From Geomonas edaphica (lineage in GTDB: Bacteria > Desulfobacterota > Desulfuromonadia > Geobacterales > Geobacteraceae), in the NCBI RefSeq assembly GCF_004917075.1, contig NZ_SSYB01000001.1, positions 1,373,674 to 1,437,673 on the forward strand: DNA of 64,000 bases, read 5' to 3'. Below the pieces are notes generated by a model that was not told the origin of the DNA, made no database searches, and saw only the letters and a program-made list of their open reading frames with translations. The translations under genes and the position numbers were made by a program. Below, in pieces: positions 1 through 13,207 of the stretch. Positions within the stretch are counted from its first letter, which is position 1; each line of letters opens with the position of its first letter.

Positions 1-1
1 G

Positions 2-1012
2 AACCTCGCCAAGCAGGGGGAGACCGAGGAAGCGGACCTGCTCCTTTCCCTGGTGGACCAGGTGGGGGGACACCGCCACCTCCTCGCCGAGGAGTACGAC
101 CCTATGTGGCAGGAGCAGCTCGGCAACTTCCCGCAGGCCTTCAGCCACGAGGCGTACGTCGTCGCGGCGACCGCGGTGGCAAACGCGCGGGCCGACGAGC
201 GGAGAAAGCCGCTTAACGAGCAGGTGCTCGCCCCTGACTCCTCCAGCGGACCCGCGCCGGAGGTAGAGGAGATGGCGGCCCTTGCCGCCGAGGCGGCCGC
301 CACGTTGGCCTCCCCCCATCCCGACTACCGGCCCCTCATCGAAAGCGGCATGCAGGAGCGCCTCACCGCGCTACTCTCCAGCCTGGCGGTTTTCCCCCTC
401 GAGCGCCTGCAGGGAAGGGAGGAGCAGATCTCCTTCTGGTGCAACCTGCACACCCTGCTCGTCCTTTACGGCATCCTCTCCCTCGGGGTGCGCAGCTCGG
501 TGCAGGAGGTGCCGCGCTTTTACCGCAGGGTCGGGTGCCGCATCGGCAAGGAGGAGTACAGCGCGGAGGTGGTGCTGCACGGCATCCTGCGCGGCAACCG
601 TCCGGCACCTGGCCGGCTCATCCCACCGCTCCCACCGGGCGACCCGCGCCTTGCCCACGCGATCCGTCCCGGCGACCCGCGCGTTCTTTGCGCCGCCTTC
701 ACCGGCACGGTCTCCTCCCCCGCCATCACCGTTTTGTCGCCGCGCGCCCTAGATAGCGACCTGGACGCCGCAGTCCGGCGCTACCTGGAGCGCGAGGCGC
801 ACTTCGATCTCGCGGGGAGAAGGATCGTCCTGCCGCGTCTTTTCCGCTGGTACGACGACCTGGGAAGAACCGAGCACGACGTGGCCGTGCTCGCGGCGGG
901 CTTCGCCGCGGAAGAGATCGCGCAGGAGATCAGGGAGCACCCGGAATCCTTCCGCCTTGAGTACGCGCAGTACGATTGGCGGCTGTCCCGCAATGAGGGG
1001 GAAATGAGATGA
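2..1012 (+). CDS. GH15 glucoamylase-like C-terminus fused to DUF547 domain (5' partial)
   Basis: The frame is open from base 2, so the gene begins before the window; 336 residues are visible. The first ~60 residues carry 'EEYDP...QLGNFPQAFSH', the conserved C-terminal end of glycoside hydrolase family 15 (glucoamylase/trehalase-type glucan hydrolases). After an Ala/Glu-rich linker, residues from about base 390 on match a DUF547 domain: 'FWCNLHTLLVLYGIL', 'HGILRGNRP', a 'GDPRVLCAAFTG' stretch and 'LPRLFRWYDDLG'. The two families normally occur in separate proteins, so this looks like a fusion. The internal GTG at 53 is not a convincing start because the GH15 signature begins upstream of it. 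The stop overlaps the next start by 4 bases (ATGA), implying translational coupling. The catalytic part of the hydrolase lies outside the window, so activity cannot be judged. Confidence 0.75.
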   Translation, partial: NLAKQGETEEADLLLSLVDQVGGHRHLLAEEYDPMWQEQLGNFPQAFSHEAYVVAATAVANARADERRKPLNEQVLAPDSSSGPAPEVEEMAALAAEAAATLASPHPDYRPLIESGMQERLTALLSSLAVFPLERLQGREEQISFWCNLHTLLVLYGILSLGVRSSVQEVPRFYRRVGCRIGKEEYSAEVVLHGILRGNRPAPGRLIPPLPPGDPRLAHAIRPGDPRVLCAAFTGTVSSPAITVLSPRALDSDLDAAVRRYLEREAHFDLAGRRIVLPRLFRWYDDLGRTEHDVAVLAAGFAAEEIAQEIREHPESFRLEYAQYDWRLSRNEGEMR

Positions 1013-2103
1013 ATAACGTGGTGGAAAGGGTCGAGGTGAAGGCGTACCGCATCCCGACCGAGGAGCCTGAGTCCGACGGCACCTGCCTGTGGGACGAGAC
1101 AGTGATGGTCGCGGTGCACCTTTACAGCAAAGGGGTGCGGGGGTTCGGCTACAGCTACGCGCACGTCTCGGCGGCGACGCTCATCCGCGACCGGTTAGGG
1201 GAAATCGTGCGCGGGCGGGACCCCTTTGACATCCCTAGCTGCTGGCTCGCTTTGAATGGTGCCCTGCGTAACCTCGGCGACGCCGGCATCGGCATGATGG
1301 CCGTCGCCGCGGTGGACGCGGCCCTCTGGGACCTGAAGGCGCGCCTTCTCGAGCTCCCGCTCGTCTCGCTCATCGGGGCCGCGCGCGAAAGCGTCCCGGT
1401 CTACGGCAGCGGCGGCTTCACCTCCTTGACGGTCGAGAAACTGCAGCGCCAGCTCGCCGGGTGGGTGGAGCGAGGCATAGGCCGGGTGAAGATGAAGGTG
1501 GGACGCGACGCCGGGGCCGACCCGGAGCGCGTCGCCGCGGCGCGCCGGGCGATCGGCCCGCACGCCGGGCTCATGGTGGACGCAAACGGCGGCTATGCGC
1601 GCAAGGAAGCGCTGCGCCTTGCCCGCATCTTCGCCGAACAAGGGGTCACCTGGTTCGAGGAGCCGGTGCCGCACCGGGACCGGGAAGGGCTCCGCCTCGT
1701 CAGGGATCTCGCCCCCGAGGGGATGGAGGTCTCCTGCGGCGAGTACGGCTTCAACGCGCGCTACTTCCTCGACCTTTTGCGCGACGGCTGCGTCGACGTC
1801 ATGCAGGCCGACGCCGCCCGCTGCGGGGTCACCGGCTTCCTGGAGGCCGCCGCCCTCTGCCGGGCATGGCAGATCCCCCTCTCCTCGCACTGCGCCCCCG
1901 CCCTGCACCTGCACCTTTGCTGCGCGGCGGCGCCGGTGCGCCACCTTGAGTATTTTCACGACCACGTACGGATCGAACGGATGCTCCTCGACGGGGTCAT
2001 AGAACCCCGCGACGGCGCCCTCTTCCCCGATTTGTGGCGCCAGGGGCACGGCCTTTCCCTTCGGGAGGACGAGGCAAAGCGCTTCGAGATCCGACCGCTG
2101 TAA
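1009..2103 (+). CDS. Enolase superfamily enzyme, mandelate racemase type
   Basis: A 364-residue protein of the mandelate racemase/muconate lactonizing enzyme family. The catalytic frame is visible: the KxK motif in 'RVKMKVGRD' (K161 and K163), metal ligands D191 ('DANGG'), E217 ('FEEPV') and E245 ('CGEYGF'), and an Asp-His dyad at D268 and H294 ('SSHCAP'). These positions lie within a few residues of the classical mandelate racemase ligands and dyad, so the active site seems complete for proton abstraction from a carboxylate substrate with Mg2+. The substrate cannot be read from sequence; a sugar acid is possible next to a carbohydrate-related gene and a hydroxyacid dehydrogenase-like gene. 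The start overlaps the upstream stop (ATGA), and the 3' neighbour starts 14 bases downstream, so the three genes probably form one operon. Confidence 0.85.
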   Translation: MNNVVERVEVKAYRIPTEEPESDGTCLWDETVMVAVHLYSKGVRGFGYSYAHVSAATLIRDRLGEIVRGRDPFDIPSCWLALNGALRNLGDAGIGMMAVAAVDAALWDLKARLLELPLVSLIGAARESVPVYGSGGFTSLTVEKLQRQLAGWVERGIGRVKMKVGRDAGADPERVAAARRAIGPHAGLMVDANGGYARKEALRLARIFAEQGVTWFEEPVPHRDREGLRLVRDLAPEGMEVSCGEYGFNARYFLDLLRDGCVDVMQADAARCGVTGFLEAAALCRAWQIPLSSHCAPALHLHLCCAAAPVRHLEYFHDHVRIERMLLDGVIEPRDGALFPDLWRQGHGLSLREDEAKRFEIRPL

Positions 2104-2117
2104 CGCCGGGAGGAACC

Positions 2118-5024
2118 ATGAGCAAAAGGGAAGCAAACGAGAGCGAGCTGCAAAGCATGAACGCGAAGGCCCTGGAGGCGGCGCTCAGGGAGGCGGTCGA
2201 CGGCGAGGTCCGTTTCGACAATACGAGCCGCGCCCTCTACGCGACCGACGCCTCAAACTACCGCCAGATACCGATCGGCGTGGTGCTCCCGAAAACGACC
2301 GACGCCGTGGTGCGGACCCTGGAGGTCTGCCGCCGGCACGGCGCGCCCGTCGTCTCGCGCGGCGGCGGCACCGCCCTATGCGGGCAGACCTGCAACGCCG
2401 CCGTGGTCATCGACCACTCGAAGTACCTGCGCGGCATCCTGGAGATCGACCCGGAGAAACGGACGGCGCGCGTGCAGCCGGGTGTCGTCCTCGACCAGTT
2501 GCGGGAAGAGACCGAGAAGTTCCACCTGACCTACGGCCCCGACCCCGCCACCCACACCCACAACACCTTCGGCGGCATGATCGGCAACAACTCCTGCGGC
2601 ATCCACTCGGTGATGGCCGGTCGTACCGCGGACAACGTCATCGAGATGGAGGTGATCACCTACGACGGGGTGCGCATGAAGGTGGGAGCGACTCCCGAGG
2701 AGGAACTCACCCGCATCATCGCGGCAGGCGGGAGGCGCGGCGAGATCTACGCCGGACTGCGCAGCCTGCGCGACGACTACGCGGAACTCATCCGGCGCCG
2801 CTACCCGAAGATCCCGCGCCGGGTCTCCGGGTTCAACCTTGACGACCTCCTCCCCGAGAACGGCTGCAACGTGGCGCGCGCCCTGGTCGGGACCGAGGGG
2901 ACCTGCATCACCGTCCTCGAGGCGACGGTGCGCCTCGTGCACTCCCCGCCGGCACGCACCCTTTTGGTGCTCGGCTACCCGGACGTCTTTTCCGCCGCCG
3001 ACCACGTCACCCAGCTGATGGCGTTCGAGCCGGTCGGGCTCGAGGGGCTCGACGAGCTCCTCATCCATTTCATGAAGAAAAAGAAGCTGCACCCGGAGGA
3101 CGTACAGCTCCTCCCCGAGGGGAAGGGATGGCTTCTGGTCGAGTTCGGCGGGGACACGAAGAAGGACGCCGACGCCAAGGCGCGCCGGGCGATGGATAAG
3201 CTCGGCCGTCAGGCGAATCCCCCCTCCATGAAGCTCTTCACCGACGCGAAGGAAGAGAAGATGGTCTGGGAGGTGCGGGAGTCAGGCCTTGGTGCCACGG
3301 CGAACGTCCCGGGGGTCCCTCTTGGCTGGCCGGGATGGGAGGACGCCGCCATCCCCCCCGAGAAGCTCGGCCCCTACCTGCGCGAGTTTCGCGCCCTCCT
3401 CGACCGGCACGGGCTCATCGCCTCGCTCTACGGCCACTTCGGCCAGGGGTGCATACACTGCCGCATCTCCTTCGACCTCTTCACCCACGAGGGAGTGGCG
3501 AACTTCATGGCCTTTCTCGACGAGGCGACCGACATGGTCGCCCGTTACGGCGGCTCCTTCTCCGCGGAGCACGGCGACGGGCAGTCGAAGGCTATGTACC
3601 TGGAGAAGATGTACGGCCCGGAGCTCGTCGAGGCGTTTCGCCGCTTTAAGGAGTTGTGGGACCCGGAGTGGAAGATGAACCCCGGGAAGGTGGTCGAGCC
3701 GTACCGACCCGACCAGAATCTAAGGCTTGGCACCGATTACAACCCGTGGCAGCCCGAGACCCGCTTTCGCTACCCGCACGACGACGGCAGCCTGCCGCGC
3801 GCCGTCTTGCGCTGCGTCGGCGTCGGCAAGTGCCGCCGCGACCGCGACGCCTTCATGTGCCCTAGCTTTCTCGCAACCTTCGAGGAAAAACACACCACCC
3901 GTGGACGCGCCCGCGTCCTTTTCGAGATGTTCCGGGGCGACTTCCTCTCCGACCGGTGGCAAAGCGCGGAGGTGCTCGACGCGCTCAAGTACTGCCTCTC
4001 CTGCAAGGGGTGCAAGACCGACTGCCCGGTGAACGTCGACATGGCGACCTACAAGGCGGAGTTTTTGTACCACCACTACCGGCACCGGCTGCGCCCCCTT
4101 GCCGCCTACTCCATGGGGCTCATAGGCATCTGGGGCGCCATCGGGGGGAGGTTTCCCGCCCTCGCCAATTTCGCTGGGCAGACCCCGGGTCTGTGCGCGA
4201 TCACCAAGGGGGTCGCCGGGATCGCGCAGGAAAGGAGCATGCCGCGCTTCGCCGAGGAGAGCTTCACCTCCTGGTATAAAAAGACGGCGCACCCCGCTTC
4301 CGAGGGACGCCCGGTCCTTCTCTACCCCGACCTTTTCAACGACTGTTTCTTCCCCGAGACCCTGAAGGCGGCCCTCGAGCTCCTGAGGCGTTACGGCCTG
4401 CGGGTGATCGTCCCTGAAAAGCGCCCCCCCGCGGTACGCCCCCCCATCGACTACGGCATGCTGGACTACGCGAGGAAAAAGATCCTGCAGGCGGTCGACG
4501 AGCTGCATCCCTACGTGCGCGACGGGATACCGGTCCTCATCCTCGAGCCGAGCACCGCGGCGGTCTTTCGCGACGAGCTTCCCGAGCTCTTCCCGGAGCA
4601 CGAGGACGGCAAGCGGGTGAGCGCCCTCACCTTTACCGTCGCCGAGTTCATGAAGAAGGAGGGGCTCGTCCCGCCGAAACTCCAGGGGAGGATCCTGTAC
4701 CACGCCCACTGTCACCAGAAGGCGCTTTTGAACCCCGAGGCGGCCCGGGAGCTGATCGGGAAGATGGGGCTTCTCCTCACCGAGCCCCAGAAAGGGTGCT
4801 GCGGCATGGCCGGCTCCTTCGGCTTCGAGAAGGAGAAGTACCAGATCTCCATGCGCATCGGCGAGCTTGGCCTCCTCCCCGCGGTGCGCGACGCGCTCCC
4901 CACCGACTACATCGTGGCGGACGGCTTTTCCTGCCGCACCCAGATCCTGCAGGCGACCAGCCGCAAGCCCATGCACCTGGTCGAGCTCATGCTCCTTGCC
5001 CTGAAACTGCGCACCCCCATGTAG
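2118..5024 (+). CDS. FAD-linked 2-hydroxyacid dehydrogenase-like protein fused to Fe-S oxidoreductase
   Basis: 968 residues, starting at the ATG with 'GGGAGGAACC' in front; an in-frame upstream ATG at 2034 has no such site and overlaps the previous gene. The N-terminal half is a GlcD/VAO-type FAD-binding domain ('RGGGTALCGQTC' near residue 80, 'NTFGGMIGNNSCG' near 155), followed by an FAD-oxidase C-terminal domain. The C-terminal half holds a ferredoxin-like Fe-S region ('CRRDRDAFMC' near 570, 'CLSCKGCKTDCP' near 625) and CCG-type cysteine motifs ('HAHCHQK' near 862, 'KGCCGM' near 893). This layout matches large D-lactate or D-2-hydroxyglutarate dehydrogenase-like proteins of the YdiJ class (about 1000 residues). 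It probably oxidises a 2-hydroxyacid and passes electrons to a membrane or soluble carrier. The exact substrate is not determined. Confidence 0.85.
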   Translation: MSKREANESELQSMNAKALEAALREAVDGEVRFDNTSRALYATDASNYRQIPIGVVLPKTTDAVVRTLEVCRRHGAPVVSRGGGTALCGQTCNAAVVIDHSKYLRGILEIDPEKRTARVQPGVVLDQLREETEKFHLTYGPDPATHTHNTFGGMIGNNSCGIHSVMAGRTADNVIEMEVITYDGVRMKVGATPEEELTRIIAAGGRRGEIYAGLRSLRDDYAELIRRRYPKIPRRVSGFNLDDLLPENGCNVARALVGTEGTCITVLEATVRLVHSPPARTLLVLGYPDVFSAADHVTQLMAFEPVGLEGLDELLIHFMKKKKLHPEDVQLLPEGKGWLLVEFGGDTKKDADAKARRAMDKLGRQANPPSMKLFTDAKEEKMVWEVRESGLGATANVPGVPLGWPGWEDAAIPPEKLGPYLREFRALLDRHGLIASLYGHFGQGCIHCRISFDLFTHEGVANFMAFLDEATDMVARYGGSFSAEHGDGQSKAMYLEKMYGPELVEAFRRFKELWDPEWKMNPGKVVEPYRPDQNLRLGTDYNPWQPETRFRYPHDDGSLPRAVLRCVGVGKCRRDRDAFMCPSFLATFEEKHTTRGRARVLFEMFRGDFLSDRWQSAEVLDALKYCLSCKGCKTDCPVNVDMATYKAEFLYHHYRHRLRPLAAYSMGLIGIWGAIGGRFPALANFAGQTPGLCAITKGVAGIAQERSMPRFAEESFTSWYKKTAHPASEGRPVLLYPDLFNDCFFPETLKAALELLRRYGLRVIVPEKRPPAVRPPIDYGMLDYARKKILQAVDELHPYVRDGIPVLILEPSTAAVFRDELPELFPEHEDGKRVSALTFTVAEFMKKEGLVPPKLQGRILYHAHCHQKALLNPEAARELIGKMGLLLTEPQKGCCGMAGSFGFEKEKYQISMRIGELGLLPAVRDALPTDYIVADGFSCRTQILQATSRKPMHLVELMLLALKLRTPM

Positions 5025-5196
5025 GCACGCGTCCTACATATCATTAGGACCAGCGTCGCTAGCTCGACGCCCTGGCACTGTGTTAAAGTTCGGCCCTAAG
5101 CTTTCAAAGTGTCGGCGCGATGGTACAATCACTGTCAGAAACAGGAGATCACGGTTGTCACACAGAAGGCTCGCTCTCATTCCTTTCGGAGCTACC

Positions 5197-5820
5197 TTGA
5201 GATTCATCCGCACAGCCATTACTTTGCTCTCTCTTGCCATCGCCCTTCCGGTTTATGCCGAGGAGCATCATAAATTCACCGAACTGCCGGGGACACGCGC
5301 CCTCATCAGCCAGCTGCGTGCCGGCGGCTTCGTGCTTTTCATGCGCCACGGATCGACCGACAGCAGCAAACCAGACCAGTTCCCCCTTACCGACCTAAAC
5401 GACTGCTCGAAGCAGCGCCCCCTGATCGAGGAGGGGCGCCAGGTTGCCCGCTTCCTTGGGGAGACACTGCGCCGTGGGAGGATTCCCGTGGACGAGGTCT
5501 ACGCGGGACCGCTTTGCCGGACGAAAGAGACCGCACTTGCCGCCTTCGGGAATTTCAAGGTAAATCAGAAACTGATGACCACGACGAACCTCACCACCGA
5601 AGAAAAGGGTCCGTACCTGGATGAGCTAAAACGCCTGCTCTCGTCCCCGGTAGCAAAGGGGAACCGCGTCCTGGTCACGCACGCGCCCAACCTGGCCGAC
5701 CTGATCGGTTACTTCCCGGGCCCCGAAGGGGTCATCGTAGTCTTCCAGCCCATGGACAACGGCCGTTTCAACTACCTCGCCACCATCCCCCCCGCCGCCT
5801 GGGCGAAACTGATCAAGTAG
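5197..5820 (+). CDS. Secreted histidine phosphatase superfamily protein
   Basis: 207 residues from a TTG start at 5197, chosen because 'CGGAG' lies just upstream and the frame then opens with a clean signal peptide (Arg, hydrophobic stretch, 'VYA' cleavage-like site). Longer in-frame starts would add a basic, non-hydrophobic leader. The branch-1 phosphatase motif 'FMRHGS' (R50, H51) gives the phospho-accepting histidine, 'GPLCRTKETA' the second arginine region, and 'VTHAPN' (H162) the second catalytic histidine. It is therefore likely an active periplasmic phosphohydrolase of unknown substrate, resembling small SixA/Ais-like exported members. It ends 15 bases before the large kinase gene and may be co-transcribed with it. 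Confidence 0.8.
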   Translation: MRFIRTAITLLSLAIALPVYAEEHHKFTELPGTRALISQLRAGGFVLFMRHGSTDSSKPDQFPLTDLNDCSKQRPLIEEGRQVARFLGETLRRGRIPVDEVYAGPLCRTKETALAAFGNFKVNQKLMTTTNLTTEEKGPYLDELKRLLSSPVAKGNRVLVTHAPNLADLIGYFPGPEGVIVVFQPMDNGRFNYLATIPPAAWAKLIK

Positions 5821-5835
5821 AGGGGAGTAGTTTCC

Positions 5836-11027
<5,192 letters not shown>

Positions 11028-11031
<4 letters not shown>

Positions 11032-12158
11032 AAGAGGAAGCCATGGCGGAAACGACGCTCATGCGCCCGACGGTCCTCGTCGTGGACGACACCCCGGACA
11101 ACATCTCGATCATGTGCGACCTTTTGAAGGGGCTCTACCACGTCAAGGTGGCGCCAAGCGGAGAGAAGGCGCTGCGCATAGCCCGTTCCGGCGCGCCGCT
11201 CGACCTGATCCTGCTAGACATCATGATGCCCGACATGGACGGCTACCAGGTCTGCCGCGAACTGAAGGCCTCCTCCGAGACCCGGGACATCCCCGTCATC
11301 TTCCTCACCGCCCGCAGGAATATCGACGACGAGCGGCGCGGCCTCGAGCTCGGCGCGGTGGACTACATCACCAAGCCGATCAGCCCCCCCACGGTCCTGG
11401 CCCGAGTGCAGACCCACCTGAACCTGAAAGCCGCCAGTGATTTTTTAAAGGACAAGAACCTCTTCCTCGAGCGGGAGGTGGAACGGCGCGCCAATGATCT
11501 GCGTGCGGTACAGGAAGTGACCATCATGGCGCTTGCCAGCCTGGCCGAAACGCGCGACAACGACACCGGAAACCACCTGCGCCGCACCCAGTGCTACGTG
11601 AAGGCACTGGCGGAGAAGCTGCGGAACCATCCGCGCTTTTCCCGTGAGCTCACCGACGCGAACATCGCGCTCCTTTTCAAGTCGGCGCCGCTGCACGACA
11701 TCGGCAAGGTCGGCATCCCCGACCGGATCCTGCTCAAACCCGGCCCCCTGGAACCGGAGGAGTTCGAGGTCATGAAGAGGCACACCTTGATCGGCTGGGG
11801 GGCGCTCGAATCGGCCAAGCACTCCCTTGGGACCCAGGCGGAGTTTCTGCGCCTGGCCGAAGAGGTAACCCTCTATCACCATGAGCGGTGGGACGGTAAC
11901 GGCTATCCCGGGCGTCTGGCCGGTGACGCCATCCCGGTCTCGGCCCGGCTCATGGCGGTCGCCGATTTCTACGACGCCCTGATCAGTTGGCGCGTCTACC
12001 GCCCGGGCCTTCCCCACGAGAAGGTGGTCGGCATGATAAGCGAGGCAAAAGGAACCCATTTCGACCCGGACGTCGTCGACGCCTTCCTGGAACTGCAGGA
12101 GCATTTCAGGGAGATCTCACTGCGTTTCGCGGACAACGGCGAGAAGACGCCGTCATAG
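11028..12158 (+). CDS. Response regulator with HD-GYP domain (c-di-GMP phosphodiesterase type)
   Basis: 376 residues. The N-terminal receiver domain has 'VVDDTPDN' and the phospho-Asp D64 in '[12 protein letters not shown]', with the conserved Lys in 'ITKPI'. A helical linker leads to an HD-GYP domain with '[10 protein letters not shown]' (H223, D224), '[12 protein letters not shown]' (GYP at 292-294) and 'ADFYDAL'. These are the metal-binding and signature residues of active cyclic-di-GMP phosphodiesterases. The ATG overlaps the kinase stop, so kinase and regulator are made together; the phosphorelay probably controls c-di-GMP breakdown. A second ATG at 11043 would shorten the protein by five residues and cannot be excluded. 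Confidence 0.9.
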
Positions 12159-12237
12159 CCGTCAACGCACGTCTCATAGTCTCGTTCCACTCCCTCTTTC
12201 CGCTTTACCAACGTACCGTTTCTCTGAAAGAAGCTCC

Positions 12238-12265
12238 TTGTTTGTATGACAAAAAGGTGTACAAT
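12238..12265 (+). promoter_or_regulatory. Possible sigma70 promoter for the MoaD/ThiS-like gene
   Basis: TTGTTT and TACAAT hexamers are separated by 16 bases in an AT-rich stretch between two GC-rich genes. The start codon lies 112 bases downstream, leaving a long leader in which I see no recognised riboswitch. Confidence 0.35.
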
Positions 12266-12376
12266 TCGAACAAACGTTCGATCCACACGGACTGATGCCT
12301 CACGCCATTCCAGTTGCCAGCATCAAACGGTGAAGCACCCGCCCGCAATGTCACAGCAAACAGAAAGGAGTCAGCC

Positions 12377-12631
12377 ATGTCCACGAGAGCAAACACGACG
12401 GTACGTATGTTCGGAGCGCTGCACACGGTGCGCAAAAACAGGGGACTGCCGTCGCAGGCGGAAGTTGCCGTCCCGGAAGAAGGGGTGAGCGCCGCCGCCA
12501 TCGCGCACGACCTCGATCTCCCGATGGAGAAAGTAGAAGCGGTCTTCGTGAACCACCGTGTCTACACCCTCGACCACAAAGTCAACCCCGGTGACAGTGT
12601 GGCCTTCATCCCCACCGGCATCCCGTTCTGA
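12377..12631 (+). CDS. MoaD/ThiS-like beta-grasp protein without terminal Gly-Gly
   Basis: 84 residues from the ATG behind 'AGAAAGGAGTC'; an upstream in-frame start at 12314 lacks a ribosome site. The hydrophobic pattern and 'VEAVFVNHRVYTLDHKVNPGDSVAFIPTG' region (about residues 50-80) match ThiS/MoaD sulfur-carrier beta-grasp proteins, where this part ends in Gly-Gly for adenylation and thiocarboxylation. Here the protein ends in Gly-Ile-Pro-Phe, so it cannot work as a standard sulfur carrier unless processed. Similar GG-less relatives bind partners rather than carry sulfur; the partner here is unknown. It stands alone between the signalling block and a repeat-rich spacer. Confidence 0.65.
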   Translation: MSTRANTTVRMFGALHTVRKNRGLPSQAEVAVPEEGVSAAAIAHDLDLPMEKVEAVFVNHRVYTLDHKVNPGDSVAFIPTGIPF

Positions 12632-12639
12632 GCCCCTCC

Positions 12640-12688
12640 CCCCTCCCTCTCCCCCTGCATCTCCGCAGGCAGGAGAGGGAGGGGGGGG
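12640..12688. repeat. C-rich/G-rich inverted repeat after the MoaD-like gene
   Basis: A pyrimidine arm 'CCCCTCCCTCTCC' and its complement 'GGAGAGGGAGGGG' flank about 20 bases that hold a small 'CTGC...GCAG' hairpin. It could end transcription, but it lacks a T-run, so it may instead belong with the GC-rich repeats that follow. Confidence 0.6.
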
Positions 12689-12837
12689 ACGCCGCCGTCA
12701 ACCCGAGCCCATCGCCCCTCGCCTTTTCCCGTTTCCTCTTCTCCACAAATTGCTGCATGCCCCTAGCCCCCCCTTTTCGGAAGTTCTTCAAGAAAATCCA
12801 TGGAACGCGAAGTGCAGCTGCTTGCAAGCACTGCATG

Positions 12838-12900
12838 TCCCCTAGCGTCCCCCCCTTTGCGAAGGGGGGACGCTAGGGGGGATTTGCCTCTGTCCGACCA
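12838..12900 (+). repeat. GC-rich dispersed palindromic repeat, copy 1
   Basis: Core 'CCCCCCTTTGCGAAGGGGGG' inside longer arms (CCCTAGCG/CGCTAGGG), followed by 'GGGGGATTTGCC' and 'TGTCCGAC'. The same core plus tail recurs at 27366, 29095 and, inverted, at 13014. It is a non-coding repeat of the REP/MITE-like kind; no open reading frame accounts for it. Confidence 0.8.
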
Positions 12901-13013
12901 CACAAGCACCCGCTGACGGTGCGATAACGCACGCTGCAACAGCAAGTGAAAGATGACGAACAACTTGTCCATGCGGAAAGCGACTCCGTTCAATCGACTA
13001 AAACCAGTAAACA

Positions 13014-13062
13014 AAAGCAAATCCCCCCCGTCCCCCCTTCGCAAAAGGGGGGGCGCGAGGTC
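13014..13062 (-). repeat. GC-rich dispersed palindromic repeat, copy 2 (inverted)
   Basis: Read on the minus strand it gives 'CCCTTTTGCGAAGGGGGGAC' and then the 'GGGGGGATTTGC' tail, so it faces copy 1 at a distance of about 115 bases. A further lone tail, 'GGGGGATTTGC', sits at 13126-13136. The 12632-13207 spacer holds these repeats and no gene I can support. Confidence 0.7.
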
Positions 13063-13207
13063 ACCTGCAGCGCTTCGTCGGCACACTTTTTCGCCATCCC
13101 CGGAATTCCCGTAGTGCCTCCGCGCAGGGGGATTTGCAGGATGCCCTTTCCGCGAACCCTGCTAGACTTAAGCCTCGTGTTTTCAAGGGACGAAAGGAGG
13201 AGGCGCG

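Noticed and set aside
3720..4976. Minus-strand 418-codon frame opposite the Fe-S oxidoreductase
   Set aside because: Shadow of a well-supported gene; composition and lack of a start signal argue against coding.
5025..5196. Terminator from the GTCCTA/TAGGAC inverted repeat at 5031-5050
   Set aside because: Six-base AT-containing arms with no T-run; too weak to call.
12266..12376. Riboswitch in the leader of the MoaD-like gene
   Set aside because: I looked for c-di-GMP-I and molybdenum cofactor motif landmarks and found none.
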